Shown: piece after piece, positions 51,983 to 63,564 of the stretch
Layout of the letters: every line of letters begins with the position of its first letter
Position numbering within the stretch: position 1 is the first letter of the stretch
Source of the DNA: Malurus cyaneus samueli
Taxonomy: Eukaryota; Chordata; Aves; Passeriformes; Maluridae
Direction of reading: 5' to 3'
Assembly (NCBI GenBank): GCA_009741485.1
Contig: CM019214.1
Location: 50,377,284-50,441,283 of the forward strand
DNA length: 64,000 nt
The notes under the pieces: model-generated
What the model was told of the DNA's origin: nothing
What the model saw: the letters and a program-made list of their open reading frames with translations, nothing else
Database searches by the model: none
Translations under genes and position numbers: made by a program

Positions 51983-52446
51983 ACACAGACATAAATTCTA
52001 CCAGATTCAGCTCTACCCAGTGATGTGAGCAGCCATAAAAGTGATCTGGTTTGAAGGGGAAAATTACTGAACAGAAAAAATGTCTGCTGAAATTACTGAT
52101 AGAGAAATTGCCTGGCAGCCAGGGAGCTGTGAGCCTGAGAACAGGAACTGGGAACCAGAAACATCCTTGAAAAATGCAGCTGGCATCCTTGAAGTACCGT
52201 TGGGTACCTGGATACAGTTGGAAACCACAGATATTCTGAGACAATATTACATATAAATCCAAGAATGGAATGGCAACTTATCATCTGAAAAATTGGAAGC
52301 AGTCTGGGAAAAAAAAATCCTGGTCCAAAAGAGCAGAAAACTTCATCCATCTCTGGACTTTTACAGGTGAAAAATAGACATGAACAGCATCTATTTGCTT
52401 TTTAAGCTGTTGATGTCTAAGTCCTCCTGTCTCTGTGATATAAAAA

Positions 52447-52485
<39 letters not shown>

Positions 52486-52545
52486 ATAGCCTCTCTCTGA
52501 GAACTTCCCAGGCTTCACATAGTTTTCCTTTCCAAGGCAGCATGA
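51983..52545 (+). mobile_element. Unclassified LTR-like repeat, copy B
   Basis: Same family and orientation as 34345-34860. It retains about 40 bp (around 52083-52130) missing from copy A. The TATA-like GTGATATAAAAAGGACTT lies at about 52435-52452 and is followed at once by a 31-nt poly(T), which copy A lacks. Alignment with copy A begins near 51983, fades upstream, and ends near 52545. The two copies differ at many positions, so the family is not young. Confidence 0.6.
52451..52481. repeat. Poly(T) run, 31 nt, inside LTR-like copy B
   Basis: The run begins immediately after the TATA-like AGGACTT word of the repeat. The matching place in copy A is a short T-rich and A-rich stretch (TTAATTTTTACACAAAA), so the run is an expansion within copy B. 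Confidence 0.9.
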
Positions 52546-54182
52546 ATTCTCTGCATAAACTTTCTGCAATGTCTTCGACTCTCACTGGGCACACCTGTCT
52601 AACTCCAGTCCCTGTGATGCAAATCATCTTTGAAGTGAGACTCTGTCCACGATTTTTCATGCTCCTGCTCTGGGCCTGCTGCTGCGGTTGATAGAGTTTG
52701 TTTTTGCACATTCACAATGATCAAGGGAAAGGCAGAGTTGTGAAGATCTCAATTGTGTCTGTATAAAAGTCATCCACATTTCCCAAACTCAGTATTTTTT
52801 CACTAGCTCGAGTGTCATGAGCACTTTTCTTGGCTGCATCCTCAATTATTTAAGGCCATTTTTGTTGCCTGCACCAACTCATCAATGGCCAGTGCTGATG
52901 CCTGTGGATCAGAAAAGCACCTGAGCTGAACAGGGAAGTGCATGAACACTCCCTCTTCTTACATCAATCAATGCACTTGTGCATACACTCATGGAAAATT
53001 GTATTTTGCATGCAATATTAGGCCAATAATGAATTACACATTGTATGCAATAATGAGGCAATAGATTTCTCCGTTGCTGCATTGATTTTCACAGAAAAAC
53101 AATTCAGCAACTCTGCTAATATATACAGCTGCTCACACAAGGTCATTACTCCAGTGAGGCTCTTTTTGTCCCTGAGGGCTTTAGCCAGCCACTTAAACCC
53201 CAGTGCAGACCTGCTGAGCAGCCAGACCCTGTCAGGTCTGCAGCAGGCACAAGGAAAATGCTCAGCACATCCTAATGGCTTCTCTACACATCTCCATTCA
53301 CAGGATGGACAATACACAGTTATAAAATTGCTGTATGTTTCATACACTTCAAAACACTACATTTTCTCTCTCTAAGTGGAAAAGTGACATTCCAGGAGAC
53401 CAGAAAAAAGAAACCCCAGGTGCTCATTATTGTTGGGAAAAAAAAAAATTCTTTCTTAAACTCTTCGTCCACATCTTTGATAATGTCATAAGTAGCCTGA
53501 GCAAGCAAGAACTCCAATAATTCCAGGAGTAAGATTAGAGAAAAAAAGATTAATAAAGCCCCCCAAGCATCCAAACAAAAGACAACAATGAAAAAAAAAA
53601 CAAAAGCAAAAAGCCCCCCACACAACCTCCCCTCCTGCACACACACCTGCAGATTTTATTGAAGGCAAGAGAAAAGAATAAACTACCCAGCAATTTTTTA
53701 AACTACTGCCTTATTTTTCTTACATTCTTCTACTTGCCAAGTCAGTTGAAAAAGAGTATTGACAGCTAGAGAAACCCCTAAGAACAAGCCCTTACAGAGA
53801 GAACACAAAAATGAACTCATTTTTTTTTCATAAAGATATAGTTCCCTGAAATACATTGGGAAGCTTGATATGCAGTTAAATTTTTTTCATTGTAATTACT
53901 AACAGCCTGATAATAAAAATTATCTAAGTAATACAAAAGACTTTGTTAATAATACCCTTAAAATTGCTTTCTCTTTGGTGTTACATTTAGCTTCCTAATG
54001 CTCAGTGACAGAATTTGGCTTTTATTGAGCAGATACACTGAGTTGTCAGTGCCTGGAGATCCCTGCTGGGAGGAGCAGAGTGTCCATAACAGGTTCTGCC
54101 CTGCAGAGTTCACTGCAGAGTGAGTCTGCTTGGGAGGAGCTGAACCTTCTGTTCCAGCATAGTACAAAATTCTCCACTTCTT

Positions 54183-54283
54183 AAAAAAAACAAACAAATA
54201 AACCAAAAAACAAAAAAAAAAAACAAAAAACAAACAACAACAACAAAAAAAAACAAACCAAAAACAAACAAAAAAAAACCCAA
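54183..54283. repeat. A/C-only low-complexity tract
   Basis: About 100 bases of A interrupted almost solely by C (CAAACAAA, CAACAACAA), with one T. It follows a GC-richer 160-bp segment and might be the decayed tail of a retroposed sequence. Confidence 0.88.
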
Positions 54284-54918
54284 GAGTGACTAAAATGGAG
54301 AAATGTGTGGGTAAACAGGAATTTATGATGAAGAGCTGCTAGGTAAAGACAGAAAATAATGTGATAAATTTCTGTTTAATAATACCTAAAAAAAACATTT
54401 GAATGACACTGCACCGTTTTTTTGATTGCATTCTGAGAACATTTGTATAAAAATAGCTAAAAATATTCTTTATTCTTACTACAAAAACATAGTCTTTTTC
54501 AATTCCAGTAGCTGTATAAACTGTTAATATGTAATGAAGTTATATTATCATTATTGTCATGACAACCTATTCTTGCACAGGCTAGACACTCATTTTACTT
54601 TTATATGTTTTCAATATGACTTTTAAAAACACAGAGTTATAAAATAGTCATTAGGTTGTCCATGAAGAACAATGGTTAATTTTTTTTCCTGAATACATGT
54701 TTAATATTTCTGATGTTCTAATGCTGTGGAGGAAAAACAAGCAAACTGATTTTTTTTTTTATTTCTCTTTTGCACATATTACACATTTCAGTACAGTGAA
54801 AAGGAAGAACAGTAGAATGGAAGTGGACAAAACCAGTATCTGGCAAATATTTCCCTTCCATAAAGACAAAGGTCACTAAATTATTAAACTACATTTCCAC
54901 ATAAAAAGAAAAAAAAAG

Positions 54919-54944
54919 AAAAAAAAAAAAAAAAAAAAAAAAAA
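54919..54944. repeat. Poly(A) run, 26 nt, with A/C flank
   Basis: An A run preceded by A-rich sequence with single Gs and followed by CCCAAAAAACAACAAAA. Confidence 0.9.
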
Positions 54945-55584
54945 CCCAAAAAACAACAAAACCTGAATAAGAAAAGCTATGTCAGTATGTCAAATTGCTT
55001 ACATGGCACTTAGAATTGTAAAAATCCCTGTACATAAAACTCTGAGAACCAAAGCCTAAGACTTGGGGTTTAGCACAGTTTAAATTCTGAGCCATAATTG
55101 GAATCCAAAATTTCATTAGGTCTGCATTAAATAGTGCAAATTTATTAAATAGTTAGAATCAGTTCCTAAGGTAGACCAGTTTGATTTATTTGTATCTAGT
55201 TAAACCATAACTCCTGAAGCAGAAAAGCATTACTAGTAGAAGGTATGCTCATTTTCGGAAGGTTGTGACTAGCAACCTAAGTAAAATGGAAAGGAAATTA
55301 ATTTCTCATTAATTAATCTTCAGTGCAGACAAAACCAATAATATAGAGACAACCTTTTATATTACCAGAATATTGTCACTCAAAAGCAGTAACAAAACAA
55401 CAATGTAGAGAAGTACTCTTCACTGTTATAATCTAGCACTTCATTTCATAGCTACTTAATACAGCAAGTATTGTCAATAATGTCAGGCTCAAAATATATA
55501 AAAAAAGGAAATTCTGATTAAAAAGGAAATCAAATCTGATTTTCTGAACGATGACAAAAAAAGGCAGAAATATCATACTAAGCC

Positions 55585-55585
<1 letters not shown>

Positions 55586-55638
<53 letters not shown>

Positions 55639-55648
55639 CTCTATCTAG
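55586..55648. repeat. CTAT tetranucleotide microsatellite
   Basis: About 15 uninterrupted CTAT/ATCT units followed by a single imperfect CTCT unit. An array of this length is normally polymorphic. Confidence 0.95.
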
Positions 55649-58381
55649 ATATTTTATGCTTTTTCTTTAATTTTTCTTTTCCTCAAAGTCTATCCCTATA
55701 TTTAGAACCCATTAAATGAAGTTTAATTCTGCCATGAAACATTTTATATTATAAAAGAGTAGATTGCTGTTTATTTTTATTCCCTATAATTTCCAATGTA
55801 TTTTCTTATTATCAGTATGAGTCCTTCATATTTTACCCATTTTGAATCTTGTGTCTTGGAAATTTAGCTGTATTTTCCCCAGAGGTTGCATATATTTTAA
55901 ATGTTTAAGACAACGTCTTGACTGTTGAAGCATCATGTTGCCTCACACTTTTTTCAGTATTATTGACACATTTCCCTATCCAATTAGGAAGAGAAGCTGG
56001 AGATTATATTTTATCTCTTTTTCTTTTTCTTTTTTTTTTTTTTTTAGGGCTCATATAGTTTATTCTTATACACAGCAGAAAAAGTAATAAGCATTCAATG
56101 GAATTGTATTTTCAAAATAATTGTTTTAATATGACAATAAATATAACTCGCTAATTATTTTGGTGTGGTGTTTACATTTTTTAAGGCTAGTTTTATTAAA
56201 TAGGAAAACAATTTGTTAATAAAACTCCCAGATATACAGTTCTTCATTGTAAGTTGCATATTTATTTTCTAAAATGTATGATAGATCATGTTTTCTTCAT
56301 TAAGCTATGCTAGAAGACAAGCAAACACATTTTCATCCTGAAATACTAACTTTTAATCAAAGTACTACAAGATTTAGTTGACCTCTAATAGTGGTCCCAA
56401 CAGATAAAACTTAGGGCAAGATTTGGTTTTCATTTGCTCTGAATCAATAGTACTCTATTCATGAAAGTGCAATCATTAAATGTGAAATGGACACAGGCAG
56501 AACAAGATTAATGTCTATGAAATTTTACCTAATTGTTCTGGAAGACAATGGGTACATAAACACAAAAGTATGAAACTTTTTTAGAAGTAGTAAATCTGAA
56601 AATTTCTAGACTTTCTAATCATTCTCTGAGTGATGTTTTTGGGTTTATCTTTATCTGCATCTACTCTGCTCCTGAGTAGCCCAAATTACTTGGACACGAT
56701 TTAATGCTTGAAATGAAATTTTTCCCCGGTAAAGATAGAGCTTGTTTACTGTATTTAGGGGTAATATAAGCAAGCTGCAGGCTCTCTTTAAAGTCCAAGG
56801 CACTCCTAGAACATAATTCACATTACTTAAACAGAAATGTTTGAGAGAGACAGTTTGAATCTCCCTCTGGTGAGGTGTATCTCTCTTCATTAATTATGAC
56901 TCTGATTAGATATTGAGCTAGCAAGGGCCAACATTAGATCAAATTAATTTCATGCTGTTCACAACCTGGTTTTGTATACTGATCAATGAGAAAACTAATT
57001 AAAAAAAATTAGAAGGTGTGGAGAGAAGTACTGAGGATGCAGAAGAAGCGTGATTGGTAATCTGAATTTGGAATCTTGAGGAGAGAAATGAATAAAGGGA
57101 TGTAGGACTGCTGTACACAAATAAGAAGCTTGAAACATTTTTCACATTGACACCCAAGGTTAATTAAAATAATTTATATTATTCTCTCATCATTTTTTAT
57201 TTGTAAAATGGAGGTAATAACACTTCTCAATTCACAAAGTTTTTAAAGTAAATAGTTACACACATGCATACAGTCTCTGTAACACTACATGTACAAGCAG
57301 AAGGAACTTCTGTATCTGGGGCAGGATATGAATAACACACAGTATATAAAGCATGGAGTCATGAATGCAACACTGACAAAAACCTCTAACAATATATGAT
57401 TGAATAATAATTCAATATTATGTTATTTGTGTCAAGAATGGAGACAAATTTACATAAACCATCTGAATTCTGTCTTTCTTAACTCCCATACTTGTCCTTA
57501 CAACATGTATGAAATTTTAACAAATATATATTGTGGGAATGTGAAGAGTAGTTCACCTGTGGGCTTATCTGTGCTTTATGACCCAATTTTTAATTCAATC
57601 CTCTATTCTTTTTTTTTTCTTTTTTTTTTTTTTTTTTTTCTCCATTTCAGAATTTTCTGACAATGTGCTAAAGCTCTGTCAGGAAAATCAGTGTAAATAG
57701 CAATGGCCCCACTCTCAAGAAGGAATAGCTGAGTTCTAACAACCGGATTCATATGTACAGTTAATTATCCATAAGAAGAGAGACATTTAACTTCTCATAC
57801 TCTATGGGCAGGATAAGTGATAAAATGGGAAAAGGAATCCATTAAAATATTAATTAGTAGCATATAAGAGGAAGAATACCTACAGTATAAAGTGGATTTG
57901 AGTAAAATCATCCAGATAAGAGAGCTGTATTGCAAATGTCATCTAAACGAACAAATCCATACAGATTTTTTAATATATTCCAATCAATAGCAACAAAGAA
58001 ATTTTGAATGTGTTGAGGAACACGGAATGTCTTCATGAATGTTCTACATATGCTACATCAAATTTTCCAGATTCTGTCACATAAAAATTACTAAACAACA
58101 AGCTAAAAGGTAAACATAGATCATTATTTTTCTTGCTGTGATAAGTGAGATTTAAGATAGTAATGTAAGGCTGAGTGTTTTGCCATTCTATGAACCTCAT
58201 GAAGAGAGAGAGGTAATGAAATGCTTTTCGGTATCTATACCATAAAGTTATTTGAATGACCTAAATTAAGGTTTAAAGAACAGGTGCTACTTTTGATTGC
58301 ATGAGAAAAATCTGCTGTGATTTGAGAATGAAAAAATGAGCTCTACAGAACCCTAAGGATCTGTGTTTGGGTATTTTTAGT

Positions 58382-58400
58382 ATGGGGTTTGGGTTTTTTT

Positions 58401-58432
<32 letters not shown>

Positions 58433-58450
58433 TTTTGGTTTTTTTTTTTT
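58382..58450. repeat. T/G-only tract with 30-nt poly(T)
   Basis: TTTGGGTTTTTTTG, a 30-nt T run at 58402-58431, then TGTTTTGG and a second T run. On the minus strand it encodes a spurious lysine-rich peptide. Confidence 0.9.
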
Positions 58451-58834
58451 GCGTTTCAGACTGAGTTTTTTTGGTTGTCTAAATGGCCTGTGAACACATG
58501 GGACACTTTCAGATTGAAGTAGTGGGATATATGAATACAAAAGAGTAACTTACCTAGACTGTATTCCTCAATCCTTTGGGAATAGAACTGCAAATTCTAA
58601 TTGTCTTATTTGCCTCACACTTCATTTTGCTAAATTTTATTTTTCCTTTTTTACTGTAAGCTGAAATAGGCCATTCCATAACTTTAAGTTCTTAGTGGAA
58701 AAACATACAAAACCTACCAGGAATTAAAATCCAATATTATTTGGGACATGTACAGTAATCTTTTGGCTAACTTTTGTGCATACATACTTTTATCCATGGG
58801 TGTATATAAAAAGATTCACAAAACATCTGAACTT

Positions 58835-59175
58835 GAAAGGTATCCGTAAAGATCATTAAGTCCAAATCCATGCTACTTGCAAGACCAACTAAATCTAAGC
58901 CATATTCATCTTACCATCAAGGCAGTTTCTCAGAACTCTTTTTGCAAGTCTCTTCTCCAGCCTCTCATCCCCTATTTTGCATGTGCAACCAGGATTATCC
59001 CATCCCATGTGAGGAATCCAGCACTTGTTTTTGTTAAATTTCATATGTCTGGTCATTGTCCAGCTTTCTAGCTATTTACATCTCTCTGTAAGACCTCTCT
59101 ACTTTTGAGGCAGTCCACAGATCCTCCTAGGATCATTGGCGAACTTACTTCATGTACATTAAATTTCTGCATCCA
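58835..59175 (-). mobile_element. CR1 LINE fragment with internal deletion
   Basis: The plus strand first shows antisense 3'-end-like sequence (GATCATTAAGTCCAAATCCA), then jumps to an internal antisense block: CAGCCTCTCATCCCCTA, GTGAGGAATCCAGCACTTGT then TTTTGTTAAATTTCATATGT, CATTGTCCAGCTTTCTAGCT, ACATCTCTCTGTAAGACCTC, CAGTCCACAGATCCTCCTAG then GATCATTGGCGAACTTACT. The second block lies several hundred bases further 5' in CR1, so an internal part is missing. Orientation is minus. Confidence 0.9.
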
Positions 59176-59774
59176 GAACATTTGTAAAAAATATTAAAGA
59201 ACACATATATGCATATACTTGTATATTTCCATGCATTTTTTTTTCTTTTTTTTTGTATGTGTCTAGACTTGCATAGCAAACAGATACATGCCTTGTGGAC
59301 ATAAAATGCAGTAATGAAAGTGGGACTTAAGGCACTTGGTTTCTGAGCCAGAGTAAGCATTTTCATTTGAAAAGGAGTGTTGAATGTCATGTTGATTAAC
59401 TGGACTCTGAAGGGGTGCACTTCATGTAGCTAGGGCTGAACAACTAAAGGATATAAATTATTCTTAAGGTGGGAGAAACTGGGCATTAATCTCACTCAAC
59501 AGTAAGCATCTCTGGTAGGTGTTCCAGTCCATCTTTACAGCAAAGGGACAGAAAGTTACACAATTTCCCTTCACTCACAAACCGTATTCCAAAAGCATTC
59601 TTCCGAATGAGATGATCTACACATACTCCTCTCTACAGGTTATGAGCAGTGTCTACTCTGACAGTTTTTGTGTAGAAGCCTAGACAATAAGTATCTCCAT
59701 TTAAGTGGGCTTGTGTTATACAATGATAAAAGTGGAGCTCTGTGGAATGAGTTTGGGATGCGATTTTGGTGGAT

Positions 59775-60165
59775 TAACCAAACAGGTCAGAGAAATGAGC
59801 TGACAAGCACCTCATGAAGCTCAACAAAGGGGAATGCAGAATCCTTAATCTGGGAAATAAAAAATTTGTATGCCAAATGGAAACTGTTTTTTCAATTAAC
59901 TGGAAACCACTCTGCAGGTTGTGGGAGTCCCTATGAACCAAAATTTTATCGTAAGGCAGAAATGTGCCCTTGTGGCAGCAAATGTCAAGAACCTCTGGGT
60001 TTCAACACTCATGAAGAACATCACTCAGCAGATTTAAAAAAGTGAATTTTACCCTCTGCTCAGCAATGATGAGGCCACACCTGGGCCACTGTGATGTTGA
60101 TACTAAGGAGGAAATCCTGGGAAGGGCCAGAAGGGCCAAAACCCCAGTGGGACTGGAGTAGAGTT
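59775..60165 (+). mobile_element. CR1 LINE internal fragment
   Basis: Plus-strand CR1 landmarks in order: AACAGGTCAGAGAAATGAGC, CACCTCATGAAGCTCAACAA then AGGGGAATGCAGAATCC, GTGCCCTTGTGGCAGCAAA, AATGATGAGGCCACACCTGG and GAAATCCTGGGAAGGGCCAG. The terminal 3' 250-300 bp of CR1 is not seen after it. It is opposite in orientation to its two CR1 neighbours. Confidence 0.88.
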
Positions 60166-61654
60166 TCTGATAAACACTGGAACTATGAAACAGCTATTGA
60201 TATTTTAGATCCTCCCAGGGATGCTGAAATCACATGACAAACCAGAGCAGCTCATATTCTGAGTTAATATTATAGTTTATTCATATCTATAAATGATACT
60301 TCTTATATCTGAATAGCACACTAGTAGAGTTCATTAATGCAAAATGTAACTGGATTAATAAAAGATGAACTCAGGTATCTGTTTCACTGAAATATATTTT
60401 TAAAGACAATTATTTCAAAGGGTTTTTTTAATAATTTAAAAAGCTGATTTTCTGAAAACATACTTATTAATTTCTAAGTTTTTAAAACAAATATTTAAAC
60501 AGAAATTTAGGTGGCTAAGAAAGGAACCAGATTCATTGAAGTTCTAAAACAAATGGTGTCAGTATGGTTTTTGTTACCTGAGACATCAGAATCTTCATCA
60601 CTTATCAGAACATCTCAAATTTTCTTTTTCTTTCTGCCCCACTAGAGTATATGCAGATTCTGAATTGCTCAGAGTCCAAAGTCAAACAAAATACGGAAAG
60701 AAACTCTCAGACAGCTTCTTAGGTTCCCCTTCAGACAGCTTCTTAACCTTCTGCACACTTTAATTTAAAAGCCAATGAGTTACTCTAAGGTATAACCATA
60801 AGTCAGCCTGAAGGAAATCTTATAGCTGTGTAGATGATGGAACAAAACTGTAACGCACAGATGGCTTCAGTGTTACAAAAGTAATCAGCCCCTCAAGTCA
60901 ACTATGGAAAAAACGCACATTTTCCAGACATATATTAATATGCTCAAGTTTTTCTGTGTGCATTAAAAAATGTGCAGTGAATTTAAATGAGCCCAGTGAA
61001 ATATGTGTCACAGTCATTAATACATACACTTCTAGGGTGAAAAAGCTGACTTTTCTTAAAATGAATGGATTAAATCCCAAATGTGATGATAGCCTATTTC
61101 ATGTTCAAAAAAGTAATAGAGTATTTGAAAAACTGAACTGCATAGCGATATTTCATAACATCTAATAACTGGAAAGGGAGAGTAATAGATATCATCATGT
61201 ATATTATTAAGGTAATAATTATTTTGCATCTTGTTGAACACTTTTGTCATTCTAAAAGGTAGTCTCAATATTCACAATTCTGCTACCCTTGTTAATGGGG
61301 AATGAGAAAGAAATAGTAGTGAAGAAGTGCAGTTACAACCTTTAAAATATCCTTGAATACATAGATTAATTCTAAACATTAACTTTCTGACCATACATAT
61401 AGAAAGTACTACTAGAAAAAAAAAATTACTAAGATTTTGTGACTTATGACAGACATTTCTCTTCAAATATAAAAAGTTTGTAGGTCTGGATAATTATTCT
61501 TGCTTGTCTTAAAAACCACTGAGGCTAAACAACATTTTGTGTTTTAAGAAAATCAGATATGGAATGTGCAATGGACTGAATATATGAATAATATGATTAT
61601 AAAATGAATGTATTAATATTAACATATGGGCATATTAATTTCAGGTACAATAGA
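60166..61654. other. Gene-free interval between CR1 fragments
   Basis: No gene or named repeat. Overlapping 60-70-codon frames on both strands at 60898-61268 have no motifs. A short duplication (TCAGACAGCTTCTTA) occurs at about 60706 and 60730. Confidence 0.45.
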
Positions 61655-62165
61655 CATGGAATCATGGAATCATGGAATGGTTTAGAATGGACCCCTAAAT
61701 ATTCTCTAGCCCAACCTTCCTTCCACGGGAAGCAATGTCATCCACTAGATCAGGTTGCTCAAAGCCCCATGCAGCCTGACCTTAAAACTTAACAAGAACA
61801 GGGCTCCCACAATATCCCTGGGCTGCCTCTTCCAGTGTTTCACCATGCTCCCATAAATCAAGCTTGACATAGGTCAAGAGTTTCTTCCTTATGTCCAACC
61901 AAAACCCACTCTTTTTGAGTTGAAAACGTTTTTTCCTTGTCCTGTCATTGCAGGTCCTGGTAAGAAGTCTCTCTCCACCTTTCTTACATGCCCTCCTTAA
62001 AGGCTGCAATAAGGTCTCCAAGGAGATACTGACCAGTGCAGACCCTTGAGAGACACCACTCATTACTGGTTTCTGCCTGGACATTGACTGTAACTCTTTG
62101 GTAAGGGCCGTTCAGGCAAATTTTCTTTCATTTAATCATCCATCACAACTGTTTATCTCCAGAAT
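61655..62165 (-). mobile_element. CR1 LINE 3' end with internal deletion
   Basis: The plus strand opens with GGAATCATGGAATCATGGAA then TGGTTTAGAATGGACCCCTA, the antisense terminal repeat and tail. It continues GATCAGGTTGCTCAAAGCCC then CATGCAGCCTGACCTTAAAA, CTCCCACAATATCCCTGGGC, CTTTCTTACATGCCCTCCTT then AAAGGCTGCAATAAGGTCTC. From about 62020 it changes to GACCAGTGCAGACCCTTGAG then AGACACCACTCATTACTGG, which belongs well upstream in CR1. An internal deletion therefore separates the two halves. The 62110-62165 part is more diverged. Confidence 0.92.
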
Positions 62166-63549
62166 GCTGCTAATACTGGTAATAGGAAAAGAATTCTAGA
62201 TCTTGGAAACTCCATGGTGAACCAAAATTCTTATTATGGATTAAAATGCTTTCGAAAATTCAGTAAAATTCAAAGGTTTACAAAAATTATGCTTTGTTAC
62301 CCCAGTCATGTTTATTTGTGTCATGCCTTAAGCACAATAACAATGCAATATTTCTTTTGCTAAGTACTTGTCAAACAGAAAATGAATGAAAAGCCTTTTA
62401 GCCAAATGCAACACAAGCAGAAGAGAGGACATTGCAACAGAAGAAAAGGAAGTTTCTAGAATGTGAGAGGGATTCCATTCACAGAATCTGAGTGGAAAGG
62501 GGTGTTTTTCTATTGGCATATTATGAAACAACCAGTAAACAAATTAATGCTTAGAAATAATTTATATACGTAAATCTATTTTGCAGTTTGTAACTGCTTG
62601 TCACTGCAACAAATTTTGGGAAATCACCATTTTTTATTTGTTCTGCTGTTTGTTTTAAAAATTATCTTCAAAATCATGGCCAATAAGTCTTTTACCCTCT
62701 AACCATTTTTAAATATTCCTAGGTAAAGGTCCTTGGAACATCTGAGTATATCCAGTTATTTGTGTCTCAGTCAGGTGCACATAACACACAAAGGGGTATC
62801 CAGACTTCTACCTGTGAAAACCTAGAACTATGACATTTATGGCTATAGCTAGTTTGACTCAAAAGAGTTTGATAGCAAACATATCATTCAGAACTCAAAG
62901 TTCTGGTAGTTTTAGAATTTTAATATGTAACAATATGTAACAGAAATCCCAGACAAGAGTCTTCTATTAAGAATTACATTATCTATTTTTACAAACTGGG
63001 GATTCTGCCCAGTGGCACACATGTATGCCTTATATCTGCTAATTAAGCCTTTAATTAACATTTGTAATACTAATTGCAAGTAAATAGATATGGTATCAGT
63101 CTGTAAATACTGTTTTTATTAACTTTGTTAATATCTAATTTACTTGATATAATTATCTTTCTAAACACCAATAAAATGCTTTAGTACACTTTCCATTGCA
63201 GTCTATTAATAGCAGTTCAATTGCTTTTGTATTGCTTGTGTAATTTAGAAGAACTAAATAGCAACAACATTTACATTTTATCTTTTTACAGCCTGTTAAT
63301 ATTCTTAAAATACTTTAATGCAAAAATACCGATGAATTGTATTATTTGTGGTGTAATCCGTTTGTGAAATACTCATTATTAGGAGCTATATAGAAAAAAG
63401 GAACAGTCTTTCTTAAAAATAAACCAACAAAAATAACAACAATAAAGAAAGATTAAAAAGGATATCTTGGTGTTCAGTTAAATTCTGCAAGTTATTTGAA
63501 AAGATGCTTTTCATCTCTATAAAAATATTTTTAATCAGATAAAATAGTA
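62166..63549. other. Gene-free AT-rich interval, possible conserved element
   Basis: No gene. The part at about 62990-63380 is rich in TTAATTA, TAATACTAATTGC and CAATTGC-type words without simple-repeat character. This texture is often seen in conserved non-coding elements, but conservation cannot be judged from one genome. Confidence 0.4.
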
Positions 63550-63564
63550 NNNNNNNNNNNNNNN
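63550..63564. other. Assembly gap (15 N)
   Basis: Fifteen consecutive Ns. The true length of the missing sequence is unknown. Confidence 1.

Larger units (their letters stand above)
52546..58834. other. Gene-free interval
   Basis: No gene is supported. A minus-strand frame of 109 codons at 53018-53347 is the most protein-like here, but it has no motif I know and a 97-codon frame overlaps it on the other strand. The GC-richer 54010-54175 abuts an A-rich tract, as a retroposed copy would, but I cannot identify a source. 55640-58300 is plain AT-rich sequence. Confidence 0.45.

Noticed and set aside
34345..52545. The two LTR-like copies as 5' and 3' LTRs of one provirus
   Set aside because: The 17 kb between them contains unrelated CR1 insertions and a separate solo LTR but no gag, pol or env-like sequence, and the copies differ too much.
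53018..53347. 109-codon minus-strand frame with a fairly protein-like composition
   Set aside because: No family motif, no splice or start context, and a 97-codon plus-strand frame overlaps it. Kept only as unassigned DNA.
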